This document shows positions 1-11,000 of a stretch of DNA of 64,000 bases, in pieces. Each line of letters starts with the position of its first letter. The first letter of the stretch is position 1. A model generated the notes under the pieces. The model worked only from the letters and a program-made list of their open reading frames with translations. It searched no databases and had not been told where the DNA came from. This stretch comes from Begonia masoniana. Lineage: Eukaryota; Streptophyta; Magnoliopsida; Cucurbitales; Begoniaceae. Location of the stretch: positions 8,849,519-8,913,518 of the forward strand of contig CM039514.1 of the NCBI GenBank assembly GCA_022432975.1, in the 5' to 3' direction. Both the position numbers and the translations under genes were made by a program.

Positions 1-1319
1 AGGATAAATTTAGGCTTAATTACACTATCTTTGAAAGCAATGGGGATAAACGATCTACTATCCTTTGATTTTATGGATCCACCTTCGCCACAAGCTCTCA
101 TTTCTGCCATGGAACAGCTGTACAGTTTAGGAGCATTAGATGAGGAAGGACTCTTGACCAAGTTGGGTAGAAAAATGGCAGAATTTCCTTTGGATCCGCC
201 ACTATCTAAGATGCTGTTGGCTAGTGTGGATCTTGGATGCAGTGATGAAATATTGACCATTATTGCTATGATTCAGACCGGAAACATCTTCTATAGGCCG
301 AGGGAAAAACAAGCCCAAGCAGATCAAAAAAGGGCCAAATTTTTCCAACCTGAGGGCGACCATCTGACTCTACTTGCAGTTTATGAGGCATGGAAAGCTA
401 AGAACTTCTCTGGGCCTTGGTGTTTTGAGAACTTTGTTCAGTCTCGATCCTTGAGGAGAGCACAGGATGTTAGGAAACAACTCCTAACCATCATGGACAA
501 GTATGATTTTATTTCCTTTTCTCGTATATATTTAAATTTCTTTTTCTGTCTCATTAACCTGCCTTATTTTTTCTGTATTATCACACACAAAATCTCGAGT
601 TCATGTCCTTTTAGACAATCTGAAATTCTGTTTATATTGATTAACTGTATACTAAATAAACAACTCTTGCGGGTTTTGAGAGGAGACTCTTTTTCCGTTT
701 CTTGTTTAGTTAGCGTGTTGAAGATTATACTCTATATTGAAATATAAATTCATGATTGCTGTATTAGAGAGGAAAATGAATCTATGCTAGTTGCTCTATC
801 AATTCACTTTTTCCCCCATTATTTGGACATAAATGATTGATAGTTGTGTTTATGTCAAATAGCTCCATTGCTACTATTGGCTTAGTGAGAATCTTGATTC
901 TTACACGTTCAATTTTGAATTGCAGATATAAATTGGATGTTGTAAGTGCCGGAAAGAATTTCACGAAGATTCGGAAGGCAATTACTGCTGGATTTTTCTT
1001 CCATGCCTCTAGAAAAGACCCGCAAGAGGGATACAGGACCCTAGTTGAGAACCAGCCAGTGTACATTCATCCAAGCAGTGCTCTATTCCAAAGACAGCCA
1101 GATTGGGTTATTTACCATGAACTGGTAATGACTACCAAAGAGTATATGCGAGAGGTCACGGTGATAGATCCAAAATGGCTCGTAGAACTAGCTCCGAGGT
1201 TCTTCAAGGTAGCGGACCCAACAAAAATGAGCAAGCGGAAACGACAAGAGCGAATCGAACCGTTATATGACAGATATCACGAGCCTAATTCATGGCGTTT
1301 GAGCAAACGACGAGCATGA
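1..1319 (+). CDS. PRP22: Pre-mRNA-splicing DEAH-box helicase PRP22/DHX8, C-terminal part (5' end outside window)
   Basis: Spliceosomal ATP-dependent helicase that releases spliced mRNA; acts in the nucleus. Only the last 297 residues are here. Exons are 1-500 and 926-1319. The reading frame is open from base 1, so the gene starts upstream. Exon 1 carries the helicase-associated (HA2) region, with the stretches [18 protein letters not shown] and [19 protein letters not shown]. Exon 2 carries the OB-fold region ([37 protein letters not shown]) and the family C-terminus [15 protein letters not shown] before TGA. The donor gtatga at 501 and the acceptor tgcag ending at 925 rebuild the conserved MDKYKLDVV junction. 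Continuing the exon 1 frame past 500 reads intron and is not protein. The ATPase motifs lie outside the window. Identity rests on recalled near-identical plant PRP22 sequence. Confidence 0.95.
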
Positions 1320-2595
1320 TAGATACATTTTGCTTATTTTCATCGGGTACGTCATCTGTGACCTGTGTTCCAAAGGTTATAAACAGGAAGACAATGGATT
1401 GTAAAAAGTAAGTAAATTGTTTTCTGCTTTGATCCCGAACACAGTGTTTGCCAAAAATTTTCGCTAACAGCTAACATTTGCATAATTATGATTAGTTTTG
1501 AAGTTCAAGTATATTTATTGATGAATTATTAAAATACATGATGTATTATTATTGTTTCTTTTTGCCTGCTATCGTCAGACTCGTGTGCCTTGTAAGATTA
1601 ATCTCTTTGGGGAGCGGATAGGATGAAAAGTTTCTAGTTTAAAGTCGCTCTTCTAACAGGTCCGATTGAACTTGTGATTTTGTCCTTGCTGAATTATGTA
1701 TTAGTGAGTAAAATTAAATTAAATTAAATTATTTATTATAAAAGTCTTGTGCCTTGTGAGATTGATCTCTTTTGGACAGGTAGAATGAGAAGTTTCTAAT
1801 TTAAAATCTCATCTGGGAAAACTCTCTTAACAAGTGCAATTTAAAGTGTTTTTACACTTGCCCAGTTAGGGATTGCTTTATCTCTCGTATATACATGGAT
1901 TATGATGCACTAATTGTATATTTTCATTTGGAACTTGCTGCTTAATTACGGTAAGTTCTTTATTCAAATACTTGTCAGGTAAAACTCTGCTGATAAGTGC
2001 ATTTTTAGTAGATCGAATTGGTGTTTTTTTTACTCTTACAGAGAGAGATGGCCGCCATCTTGTGGGTACATGAATTGTGTAGACCAATTAGTTAAAATTT
2101 CAATTGTGATTTGCTGCTTGACTCGTCTTCAATACTCAAAAAATATGAAGCACAGAATAGATCAACGAACAAATTAAGAATTAGAACATTCACGCAGTCC
2201 ACATCGATTAGCTCAAGTATCTTTTTCATATCTAACTGCGATGTTGCTTCAAGAACCTTGTAAAGGGAATTTCTCCAAACACTCGGATCAAAAATTAAGA
2301 TAACAACACTTATGATACGATGCCACTATTGGTAATAGGCTATAACTTCAAATTAAAGGTGAATTTGAGCAGCAAAAACTTAATTGACAAGAGTTTCCCG
2401 TTGGGAGGGTCATAAAATAGGGTTTTACTGATCATCGAACAGCACATGCATGTTTGATAGCAGGGAACAAGTAAAACTAACAAATAGAACAAACAACATA
2501 TTCTTTTATTCATAAGACCGAGTAGTGCGATTTTCCTCTAAAGCATGTGAACCCAGATGCCTCGAGATTTGATGTTGTTTCGCAAAAGTTGTACT
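1320..2595. other. Intergenic gap between convergent PRP22 and superoxide dismutase genes
   Basis: AT-rich DNA holding the 3' untranslated regions of both flanking genes. I see no gene. The only structure is a weak repeat: a block starting near 1575 (gtgccttgtaagattaatct) recurs near 1748 (gtgccttgtgagattgatct), each followed by a similar aagtttcta-tttaaa string, and a third decayed piece lies near 1975. This looks like an old tandem duplication about 170 bp apart. Confidence 0.5.
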
Positions 2596-4304
2596 TCATC
2601 CTTGGAGGCCAATAATGCCTGTACGTTGGACAATTGCATGAGCTATAACAGTGGAGAAGAAAAGTAATAGAAATTTAATGGTCGAATAAAGATTTTCTCA
2701 CCACAAGCTATTCTACCACCCGCATTTCCAGTTGACTTGCTAAGCTCATGTCCACCTGTTTAAAATATAAAAAAGGAATAAAAAAGAAAAAGAAGAAGAC
2801 AAACTATACAAATTTCATTTTATTAGATGATTAGAACTACACAAAATGAAAGAAGATTGAACAAAACCTTAGAAAGAGGATGGTCATTACATAAGAGTAA
2901 GAACCATGTAAAATATACACTAATTTTACATCTTCATCTTATACTCTAATTTGTCGTTCATTAATTGATAGAATAACTATGATAGTATAACTCTTTAAAT
3001 AATAAATCGCTTACACTAACAGATGAATGTCACATATGACTCCTCATAAGACAATAGTATAACATGCAGTATTGTCCTTGACATAACAAATCAACAAGAT
3101 CAATATCAGACAGCAAGATCGTAACCTCTAGGTAGGGTTCTTCATGCATATCTACTTGGAAACGAAAAATTAAAATTCTTACTTCACAAATATGCCATTT
3201 ACAAGGTAGAATCTATTTGTGAATATTATGTATCAGACTCTTCTAAAGTAATAGGGATTTTTTTCCTACAAGACTGATTAACCTAATAGCCAAAAATCAA
3301 ATAATTTGTAAAAAAAAAAAAGATTCTTCTTGCTTCTTATAAATAAACAAAAAACAATACCCTTGCCAAGATCATCAGGATCTGCATGAACAACAACAGC
3401 CCTTCCAATAATGGAATTTGGTCCACAGAGTGGGATCTGTGCACATTACCAATAGAAAAGATGTCAATTTCAATACTCATTACCCACTTCGTAGTAGAAG
3501 AAGAGAAAACACAAAAAATATAATAAAACCTGGTTATCGATAATTGTGAACTTGGCAATTCCTGCACATCACAGCCATATCAAAGAGTTAATACCTAATC
3601 AAATATTCACACTGCACAAAAAGTTAACATAGATAAATCCTATATCACACTAAACAAGAAAAGAGCCAGAAAAAAGAGGGTGACATTACATGGACCATGT
3701 AAGAGATAACATGAGGAATATAACAAATATTGAGAAGGGCAGTGAGAAAACTGTGACATCAGATTTTAAAAAGGATAAAGGAACAGAAATCATCATCACT
3801 GCTATTAGACAAACAAAAATGAGAAAGAACACATACCATCATCACCGACATTGATGTTTCCTAGATCACCAGCATGCCGAATCTCATCCTCAGGAGCACC
3901 ATGCTCTTTGCCAGCTGGATTGAAGTGTGGCCCTGGATACAAATTGATCAAGTCAAGTTGAGTGTATAATGTTGATCATGAGGAATCCTCAGTTTTAAAT
4001 AGCACATAAAATTGTCTCCAAGATCAATTTGATTATAACCTGTCGACATGCAGCCATTGGTGGTGTCTCCAAGAGCATGGACATGAAACCCATGAAGCCC
4101 AGCCTTCAGACCACAAATATTTCCAGTCACTGTTGTTGGACCTAAAAAGAAATTTAATCACATTAAATTATATTTAACGTCAAAAAGAGTTACACTTCAC
4201 AAGATATTCAAACATGGCTACACAGAACCATCTCCATCTTGAGTGAAGTAAATAGTTCCTTCAACACCCTCACTGTTTCCTAGGACAGCCACTGCCTTCA
4301 CCAT
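2596..4304 (-). CDS. CSD1: Cytosolic Cu/Zn superoxide dismutase
   Basis: Converts superoxide to oxygen and hydrogen peroxide; cytosolic homodimer. Coding exons in transcription order: 4304-4229, 4141-4040, 3932-3837, 3561-3530, 3436-3361, 2755-2702, 2618-2596; every phase joins and gives 152 residues, the usual cytosolic length. All catalytic residues are present by count: copper ligands H45, H47, H62, H119; zinc ligands H62, H70, H79, D82; disulphide C56-C145; active-site R142. The family blocks [14 protein letters not shown] and NAGGR-ACGIIG are visible. There is no transit peptide, so this is the cytosolic form, not the plastid one. The ATG at 4304 follows a leader intron (4317-5250). The gene converges on PRP22. 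Confidence 0.97.
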
Positions 4305-4316
4305 GGTTTTTGTGAT

Positions 4317-5250
4317 CTGAACAAGACGCCCTTACAGGAGTTAAATGATATAGGTTAAAAAAAGGAAAAATAAGATAAATGGCAGAGTCCAATCAAACAA
4401 AAAAAATTTGCTAAAGAAAAAGATTTCTTATTGGGATATAATCCATGTCAACAGATTAAAAAAATATCACCAAGAACAGAAAAATATAAAATTCAAATAC
4501 AGAACAATTTAGTTCGAGATTTTAATAAGAGGATGACAAAACAGAGCTGATACTTGAATAGGCCTATGAAAAAAACAGTATGAGAAAATGAAAATCTCTA
4601 GATGCATCATCTTTGATATTCCATTACTCAATTTCACTAGCAGAAAAACGGATAGAGGGCATTGCTATTTTCCATTAACATTACTTAAACAAAAACCCCG
4701 AGTTGTTCATCAAATAACTTCTCGACTAGTTATCGCAGTCAATTGTCAATTACTCAACCGATCATGTGCCAGAAGAATATAGCCATGACCACACACCAGC
4801 ATCCAGTACTAAGGGAACAACTGTAATCAAAAGCACTCCAAGTAATTCAATCCATTCTATTTTAATATCTACCGGATAAGAAGAAAACGACGAAGAACAG
4901 TGAGAAAGTTACAAAATCTTAACTCCACTATAAGCCCAAACGAGGCGGTTACTCTTCGAAATTAATCCAAAAAAGAGGAAAATGGATGAAAACATTTACT
5001 GCTTCTCAATTTTTTGACACTTCAGACTACAGTCAAATTCAAAAACTAGATAGATGGAAGTAGAAGAAAGAGACGTGTTCAAACCAAAAAAAAAAAAGAA
5101 AAACTCAGAACAATCCGTAGCAGAAAGCCAAAGGAAACAAACAATTATTTTCAAAGCAATCAAATCAAAACAAAATAAATCATCAAAAAGAAAAACTACA
5201 TGAATCAGTGAAAGCAGAAATTGGAGAGAAGATAGATAGAGTGAACTGAC
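4317..5250 (-). other. Leader intron of the superoxide dismutase gene
   Basis: A 934-base intron in the 5' untranslated leader. The donor is TGAG|GTCAGT with GT at 5250-5249, and the acceptor is TTGTTCAG ending at 4317, followed by ATCACAAAAACC and the start codon at 4304. The intron is AT-rich and T-rich on the coding strand, with no internal gene. The first leader exon runs from 5251 to roughly 5330-5350; the exact transcription start cannot be seen. Confidence 0.75.
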
Positions 5251-5265
5251 CTCAGAACACCCCTA
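5251..5265 (-). promoter_or_regulatory. miR398 target site, first 15 bases; the last 6 are at 4316-4311 after splicing
   Basis: On the minus strand the leader exon ends TAGGGGTGTTCTGAG (5265-5251). Splicing joins it to ATCACA (4316-4311), forming a 21-base site that matches 17 of 21 positions of the perfect complement of miR398b as I remember it (UGUGUUCUCAGG at its 5' end). Two of the four differences (miRNA positions 12 and 21) are G:U pairs; the others are at miRNA positions 5 and 13. Positions 10-11, where slicing occurs, are paired. miR398 control of plant CSD1 through a leader site is established; the pairing here is read from sequence. Confidence 0.8.
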
Positions 5266-5308
5266 ATCAGTGGAAAGAAGACGAAGAGGAAGAAGAAGAA
5301 GAGGCGTG

Positions 5309-5321
5309 GAACACTCTAGAA
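5309..5321. promoter_or_regulatory. Heat-shock-element-like triplet near the superoxide dismutase transcription start
   Basis: The plus strand reads GAA-CA-CTC-TA-GAA, which fits the alternating heat-shock element at eight of nine core bases. About 95 bp further upstream of the gene, near 5414-5425, a TGGGCC site II-type motif is present. Either could regulate the dismutase, but position relative to the start of transcription is unknown. Confidence 0.3.
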
Positions 5322-5832
5322 TTTGGAGATTCTTGCTTTGACCACAGGGGGGTGAACTCACAGTTCATCTACCAACTCCAGCCATCTGGAGCGCTTCGAA
5401 GTAAAAGCATCAAGATGGGCCGGGCCGTTAAGAAGGCTGTTTGGAAACTCTTACAATCGTAAACTTCACCCGGAAAAGGATAAACCAGGCTGGGTTTTAA
5501 TATTCTCGCCGGGAATCTACAATTCCGCATTAGAGGAAGAAATATCAAACATGCAGCATAGTTAAACCGAAAAATATTTAGTTCATATGACCAACATTAA
5601 GTTAGTTAATTAAGTTGAATCAAGTTTTGTTTAAAAAACCTAACTTAATGTTAAGTGATCTTGGACCTTCTCTATCCCAAAAGCTAGCTCAAGAAATGAA
5701 GTTTTCTTTCACACTTATAAATTGTTATTACGGCGACCGACGGTGACTCACTTTCGAGCAGGGTTATCGGGTATGATTGTAGGTCATTCTGACAATTTTT
5801 GACATTTAACTATGAATAATATTAAGTATACC

Positions 5833-5957
5833 CTTAATTTTACGTTCTGATGTAACATTTATTAATTGATTCACTTGATTTGATAGATTACATATAATTA
5901 AAATAATTCATTAATAATACAAATTAATAAGTGTCACGTCGTGACATAAGAATTAAG
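5833..5957. repeat. MITE-like foldback, family A, copy 1
   Basis: About 125 bp. The left arm CTTAATTTTACGTT...AACATTTATTAATT pairs imperfectly with the inverted right arm (aattaataagtgtcacgtcgtgacataag-aattaag). Similar sequence occurs at 7003-7091 and 34384-34513. There is no coding capacity, as expected for a miniature non-autonomous element. Target duplications are not clear. Confidence 0.5.
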
Positions 5958-7002
5958 ATATAAAATGTAACGTGGTGAATAAATATATGACAAATAAAAA
6001 ATAAAGTTGTGGAGGATGGTCTGAAAATTCAAAAAAGCTGGGGAATCTAATTACCCACTTTATGATATTTTCTTTTGTTGTTTTCCTTGATTTTCAATTG
6101 GAAAGAGGAGTCACTTTATTTTAACTTTTATTTTATTAAAATTATATTATTTTATTAACCTTTTAATTTGAAATTTTAGTAAATATAAATTACTAATATT
6201 TAGATTAAGATTAATAATAATAATTAAATAATTTTCGCAAGAATCAGAATTTGAACAAAGAAAATAAATTAATATTTTCTTTAGAAAACAGATTAGCAAA
6301 CAACAGAAAATTAAACGTGCTTTAATATATTTGGAATATGAAGATATAATTAGGGATGTGACCAGTTTGCTTTGGGTCGGTTCTAAAATTTTTGAAACTA
6401 AAACCGAGTCGATCGGGTTTTGAAACTGAACCAAAATCGAGCCTATTTTTTCAGTTTTGGTTTTGAATATTTTTTGTTAGGGCTTAGTTTTAATGGTTTT
6501 GATTGGTTTATCTAGTTTTTTTTTTTTTTTTTTAACTTTTGAAATTAAATAAATATTTAATATTAGTTTGGTTTAATTAGTACTGTTTTTTGGCAAAAAA
6601 ACACCATTTACGGGGCAATTTCCAAAAGGAAAACCAGCCCGATGAGTAATCTCACATCATATCTTTAAATTTATCGTGTTTCACGTGGATCGCTTCAATT
6701 CTATTCGTAATCTCATTCAGTGTCACGTTACTTCAAGTAATGGGGCACCTCGTAAGACCTCAACCCCCGCTCCTCGGGTCTTGTATAAACATGCAAGAAC
6801 GAGCGCTCATGTGTCAAGCCATTTACATGGGTTGTGTTTGTTCTCGAGAATGGATTATTCGGACTCGAGATTGTCTATTGTTCAGTTTGATTTGTTCTCA
6901 TCTCCTTCGAGTTTCCAATTTGAAGGTCAAATAATTTTGGTTCTCAACGTTACCAATTTATCGTACGTAATGATACATTTATTTTTTATTTTACACTCTA
7001 GA

Positions 7003-7091
7003 ATGTGACACTTACATGTCACTCGTTAATTGATATAATAATTAAGATAAATTATAAATAGTTAAAATATAATATTAATTATATCAATTAA
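7003..7091. repeat. MITE-like family A, partial copy
   Basis: Shares gtgacacttacatgtcactcgttaattgatataataatta with the copy at 34384 and ends in the inverted ttaattatatcaattaa. The outer right arm is missing, so this copy is truncated or decayed. It lies just upstream of the VAP27 promoter. Confidence 0.4.
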
Positions 7092-8048
7092 ACAGCCAAT
7101 ATTAGAGAATAATATTATATATATATATATATTGATGGGAGATTTGTATTGACTTCGGTATTTTCGGGTCAAATCAAGTAATTTGTGCCACTCTTTCCCT
7201 CTCTCTTCTCACAGTTTTTGATATCGTTGAACAGGTACGTTTTCGCATTCTCTTTCGTTTTATGAATTTTGAAGCGCACTCTTGTTTTAGGTCTTCTTTT
7301 TTACTTCTTACGAATTCGAGTTTGAGGTCGCTGCGTTGAAATTGGAGTTGAGTGACTGATACTGAGTCGATTATTGGCCGTTTCGACTGTTATCTTCGGA
7401 CGATCAGTGCTGAACTTTGACTCGGATCAGAAATAGGGATCAGATGCGAAATGCGTTGAAATTGATGTTTGTTCTGTTTAAATGAGTGCAAACAGCAAGC
7501 TTGGTTCGGTTCTGCGTTGAGTTTGGTTTCGCTTATGGCGCTGACTCCTTTTTTTTCTTCTTTATCTTTGATTTTCTCTGCTTGATCGGAGTCTAGTAAA
7601 AGTCCTGTTAGTGTCGGGAACGAGGGTAATACATGCTTGATTTTAGTGTTTTGATTTCGGCATAGTTGATTAATGTATAGTCTTGGAGTTAGAGGTAGAA
7701 ATCTCATTATTTAGTTTCTGCGAGTTCGAAAGAACTTCGTTCGGGAAAGTGTCCCACATACGTTTGGTTTTAATATTCTTATTCCTCCCCTTTTCCATGC
7801 GTATAATGTTGGATCTGATTCACGCAATTTGTCCTTTTGGGTCTGGGTCCCGTTGCTTTTTTCTCAATTATCTTACCAATCTCACTAGTGCAAGGGTTTA
7901 TAAAATATTTTAAACTGTTCTTAATGATGTTAACATGTGGGTGTTTACTTTTTATTGTTTCTTTCTAAAGCAGTGTGAAGGGCATCTTAGCTTCATTTGT
8001 TTGAACCCGAAGTATTTCTTTTGAATTTGGAACATTTTGGGAGGAGAC

Positions 8049-11000
8049 ATGAGTTCGCAACTTTTGGAAATTCAACCCAAGGAATTAAAATTCACAAGTA
8101 AGTGTTAGAAAGTAGACGCCTTATTTCATTACACATTTTTAGGATTGAAGAGCTACGTGGTAATTGTATCGATTATGTGGTTATTACTCCCAATCAATAT
8201 TTTTTTAGATCTTCGCAATTTGTTTTGTATAGCTAGTAGCACCACACATTAAGATGCTGCAAAAAAAAAAACATAGATTAAGACAACAGGCCCATTTGGG
8301 TTTTTGTCTTAGCAATTTCCTCTTATCTGAAAGAAAATATTAGAGAGCAATTTATTTCATTTATTTTTTGTTTTTTAGGATTGAAGAGCTACGTGGTAAT
8401 TGTATCGATTATGTGGTTATTACTCCCAATCAATATTTTTTTAGATCTTCGCAATTTGTTTTGTATAGCTAGTAGCACCACACATTAAGATGCTGCAAAA
8501 AAAAAAAACATAGATTAAGACAACAGGCCCATTTGGGTTTTTTCTTAGCAATTTCCTCTTATCTGAAAGAAAATATTAGAGCAATTTATTTATTTATTTT
8601 TTGTTTTAATATTCACTTCTACTTGTACAGATACAGAAACTAAGATGGAAAAAGAAATTGGTAAAACAAAAAGGATTGTTTTTTCTTCACACGTGTCTAC
8701 AAATTTTTTTATTGCCATGGTCAGTGGAACTGCTACCTAAGAATTGACAAAAGAAATCAAATGTGAAGCAGATCGATGCTTCCTATTTGAGAAATGTTAT
8801 TTTGAAGGGCTCTTTGCATCATATATAATTCATTGTCTTTTTCTTGTGACTGCCTATCTGCCCTTTGATTTTAATCTTATTTTTTGCTTTCTTAATTTAT
8901 TCACACAAACAGCTTTTGTGCTGGTTACATTCCACTTCTTTTATTTGTTTGATTGTCATAAGTATAGCAACATAAAAAACCTCATTACTGCTGTTACTTC
9001 AGTTGAACCGAAGAAACAAAGCTCCTGCTCTGTTCGGCTTGCCAATAATACTCAGCATCATGTTGCTTTTAAGGTGCAAATTGCATTTTTTTCAAAGAAA
9101 AACTCTTCAGCAGTTTATATTACCAGCAACAATTGATAAGATGAAATGTTGGATACCAATGTGTTGCATGTGTGATGTGGCAGGTCAAGACCACGTCTCC
9201 TAAGACATATTGTGTGAGACCCAATGTGGGTGTTGTCTTGCCCCAGTCAGGCTGTGATTTTACAGGTATGATCTCTCTGCATTTGTTGACTTGTTGACAA
9301 TGTTAAGATTGCATACGCAGTGTGAATATTTGTAGTACATATGATTCTGGCTATTAATAGCAGTATGACTTTTTTCGCTGCAAGTGCTTATTGAATGACC
9401 CCTAAAAAATAAAAAAGCAAAACATTTTTTGTGCGCCAGAATTCTCTTGGGGATTGCTTTTTAGAGTCTCTTAAATTAGCACGAGGTCTTGATTTTGAGG
9501 TTAGATTATGGAAGAAAGCATTTGCCAAGCTTGTTGCATCTTGGGTGATGAATCAATTCACTTGTACTTGTAGTGTTTATGATATGGCGTTGCTGTTTTT
9601 CGTCAAACATTAAATTTGAACTATCTAATGCGAGAGCAATAAAATAGAAGCGAAAAAAAAAATACATACAAATTGATTATCATGGTACACTTTACTACAA
9701 TAGATTTTCATTAAGATGAAGAAAAAAATAGTTGTAAGTTTACAACAGACAAGTATAGTTGTCATCTTGACCCTAACTAAACCTAATCACTAGCTTATGT
9801 TGAATATTTAAAATTGTTTACGCAAAGTGTTTTAATTAGTGAAAAATAGTATGATGCTAAAATATTTAACACAACTTTTTAGTTCATTGACGCCCTACTT
9901 TGCATCAGAGTTATAATTAGGCACTAAAATTCAACATTTTGGTCATAGATAAGATTGTGATGTTGTAGTTGGGCTCTCAAAAATATAGGTGTGATGATAA
10001 CTTGAGCGCTTCAAAATGGTTATGGATTATTTGCTTGCTGTTTAGTAGCTGTTAAAGAAAACTAACAAATTTGGTTTATTTATTTGTATAGTCTTATATC
10101 TTTTTTCTTCGTTTTTCTTGTTAAAATAATTGTTGAGAGTATGTAACCATAATATGGTTTGAAAAATTCGAAGATGTTTCTGAGTTGTGTTAACTTTGGA
10201 TGATAATTAAGAGGAAATAAATGTTTATTCTGTAATTTATGATATATGTTTGCTATGAAAGAATTGTAGCGAGAATGCTGTATCATGCTTTAAAAAAAAA
10301 AAACTTATCAGACCTGTGGTTTTTGGTATGAACTTGATTGACTCAGCAGAGATCAAAGTTTTATGAAAGGTGTGATATGCGAAGACATGAAAAACTTTTT
10401 ACTTGCCATCTCTCACAGTACTTTTTACTTTATTCTGGCACCTGTTTAATTATTTTATTTTTTCACCTCTGGCTTTGCAATGCAGTTATAATGCAAGCTC
10501 CTCGAATGGCTCCTCCTGATATGGTGTGCAACGACAAGTTTTTGATTCAAAGCACAATTGTTCCTCCTGGAACGGCAGAGGAAGACATTACACCTGACAC
10601 GGTCCGTGGCGTTCCTTTTACCATAGACAGCTTTGTATCTTTTATGCAAGTTTTAATTGCTTATCCTTGCAGTTTGCAAAAGGTGGTGGCAAGAACATTG
10701 AAGAGAACAAGTTGACAGTGGTCCTCTTTAGTCAACCCACTTCCCCTGTACTATCCCAAGTTTCACCAGTTAATGGAGGATCAAAGAAGGGGCTGTTCCA
10801 ATCTGCAGTTTCGGACCATGAGAAAAGTTCTCCAAATGAACAGTCTCATGGAGTTTCAACACTGAAAGATGAAAATGGACAGTTGGATGAGTGGCTGTCT
10901 CATGGAACTTCAAAATTAAATGCTCAAAATGGAGTTACAGAGGATGGAAGGCTTGTTTATAGAGCTTCAAAACTTAAAGATCAATCCTTGACTAGTTTTG

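Larger units (their letters stand above)
5341..7185. other. Intergenic region between divergent dismutase and VAP27 genes
   Basis: About 1.8 kb of AT-rich DNA with no convincing gene. It holds the dismutase promoter, two copies of a small foldback repeat (listed separately), a block at 6355-6500 rich in the GGTTTTG/AAAACCG strings that recur elsewhere in the window, a T17 run near 6517, and an (AT)n stretch at 7110-7132 close upstream of the VAP27 transcript that could serve as its TATA region. Confidence 0.5.

Noticed and set aside
6676..7008. 110-residue open frame (MFHVDRFNSIRN...)
   Set aside because: Composition follows the local AT-rich DNA, no recognisable motif, and it overlaps a foldback repeat.
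10338..10715. 125-residue frame crossing a VAP27 exon
   Set aside because: It reads through intron sequence on both sides of exon 4; only 10486-10601 in it is protein coding.
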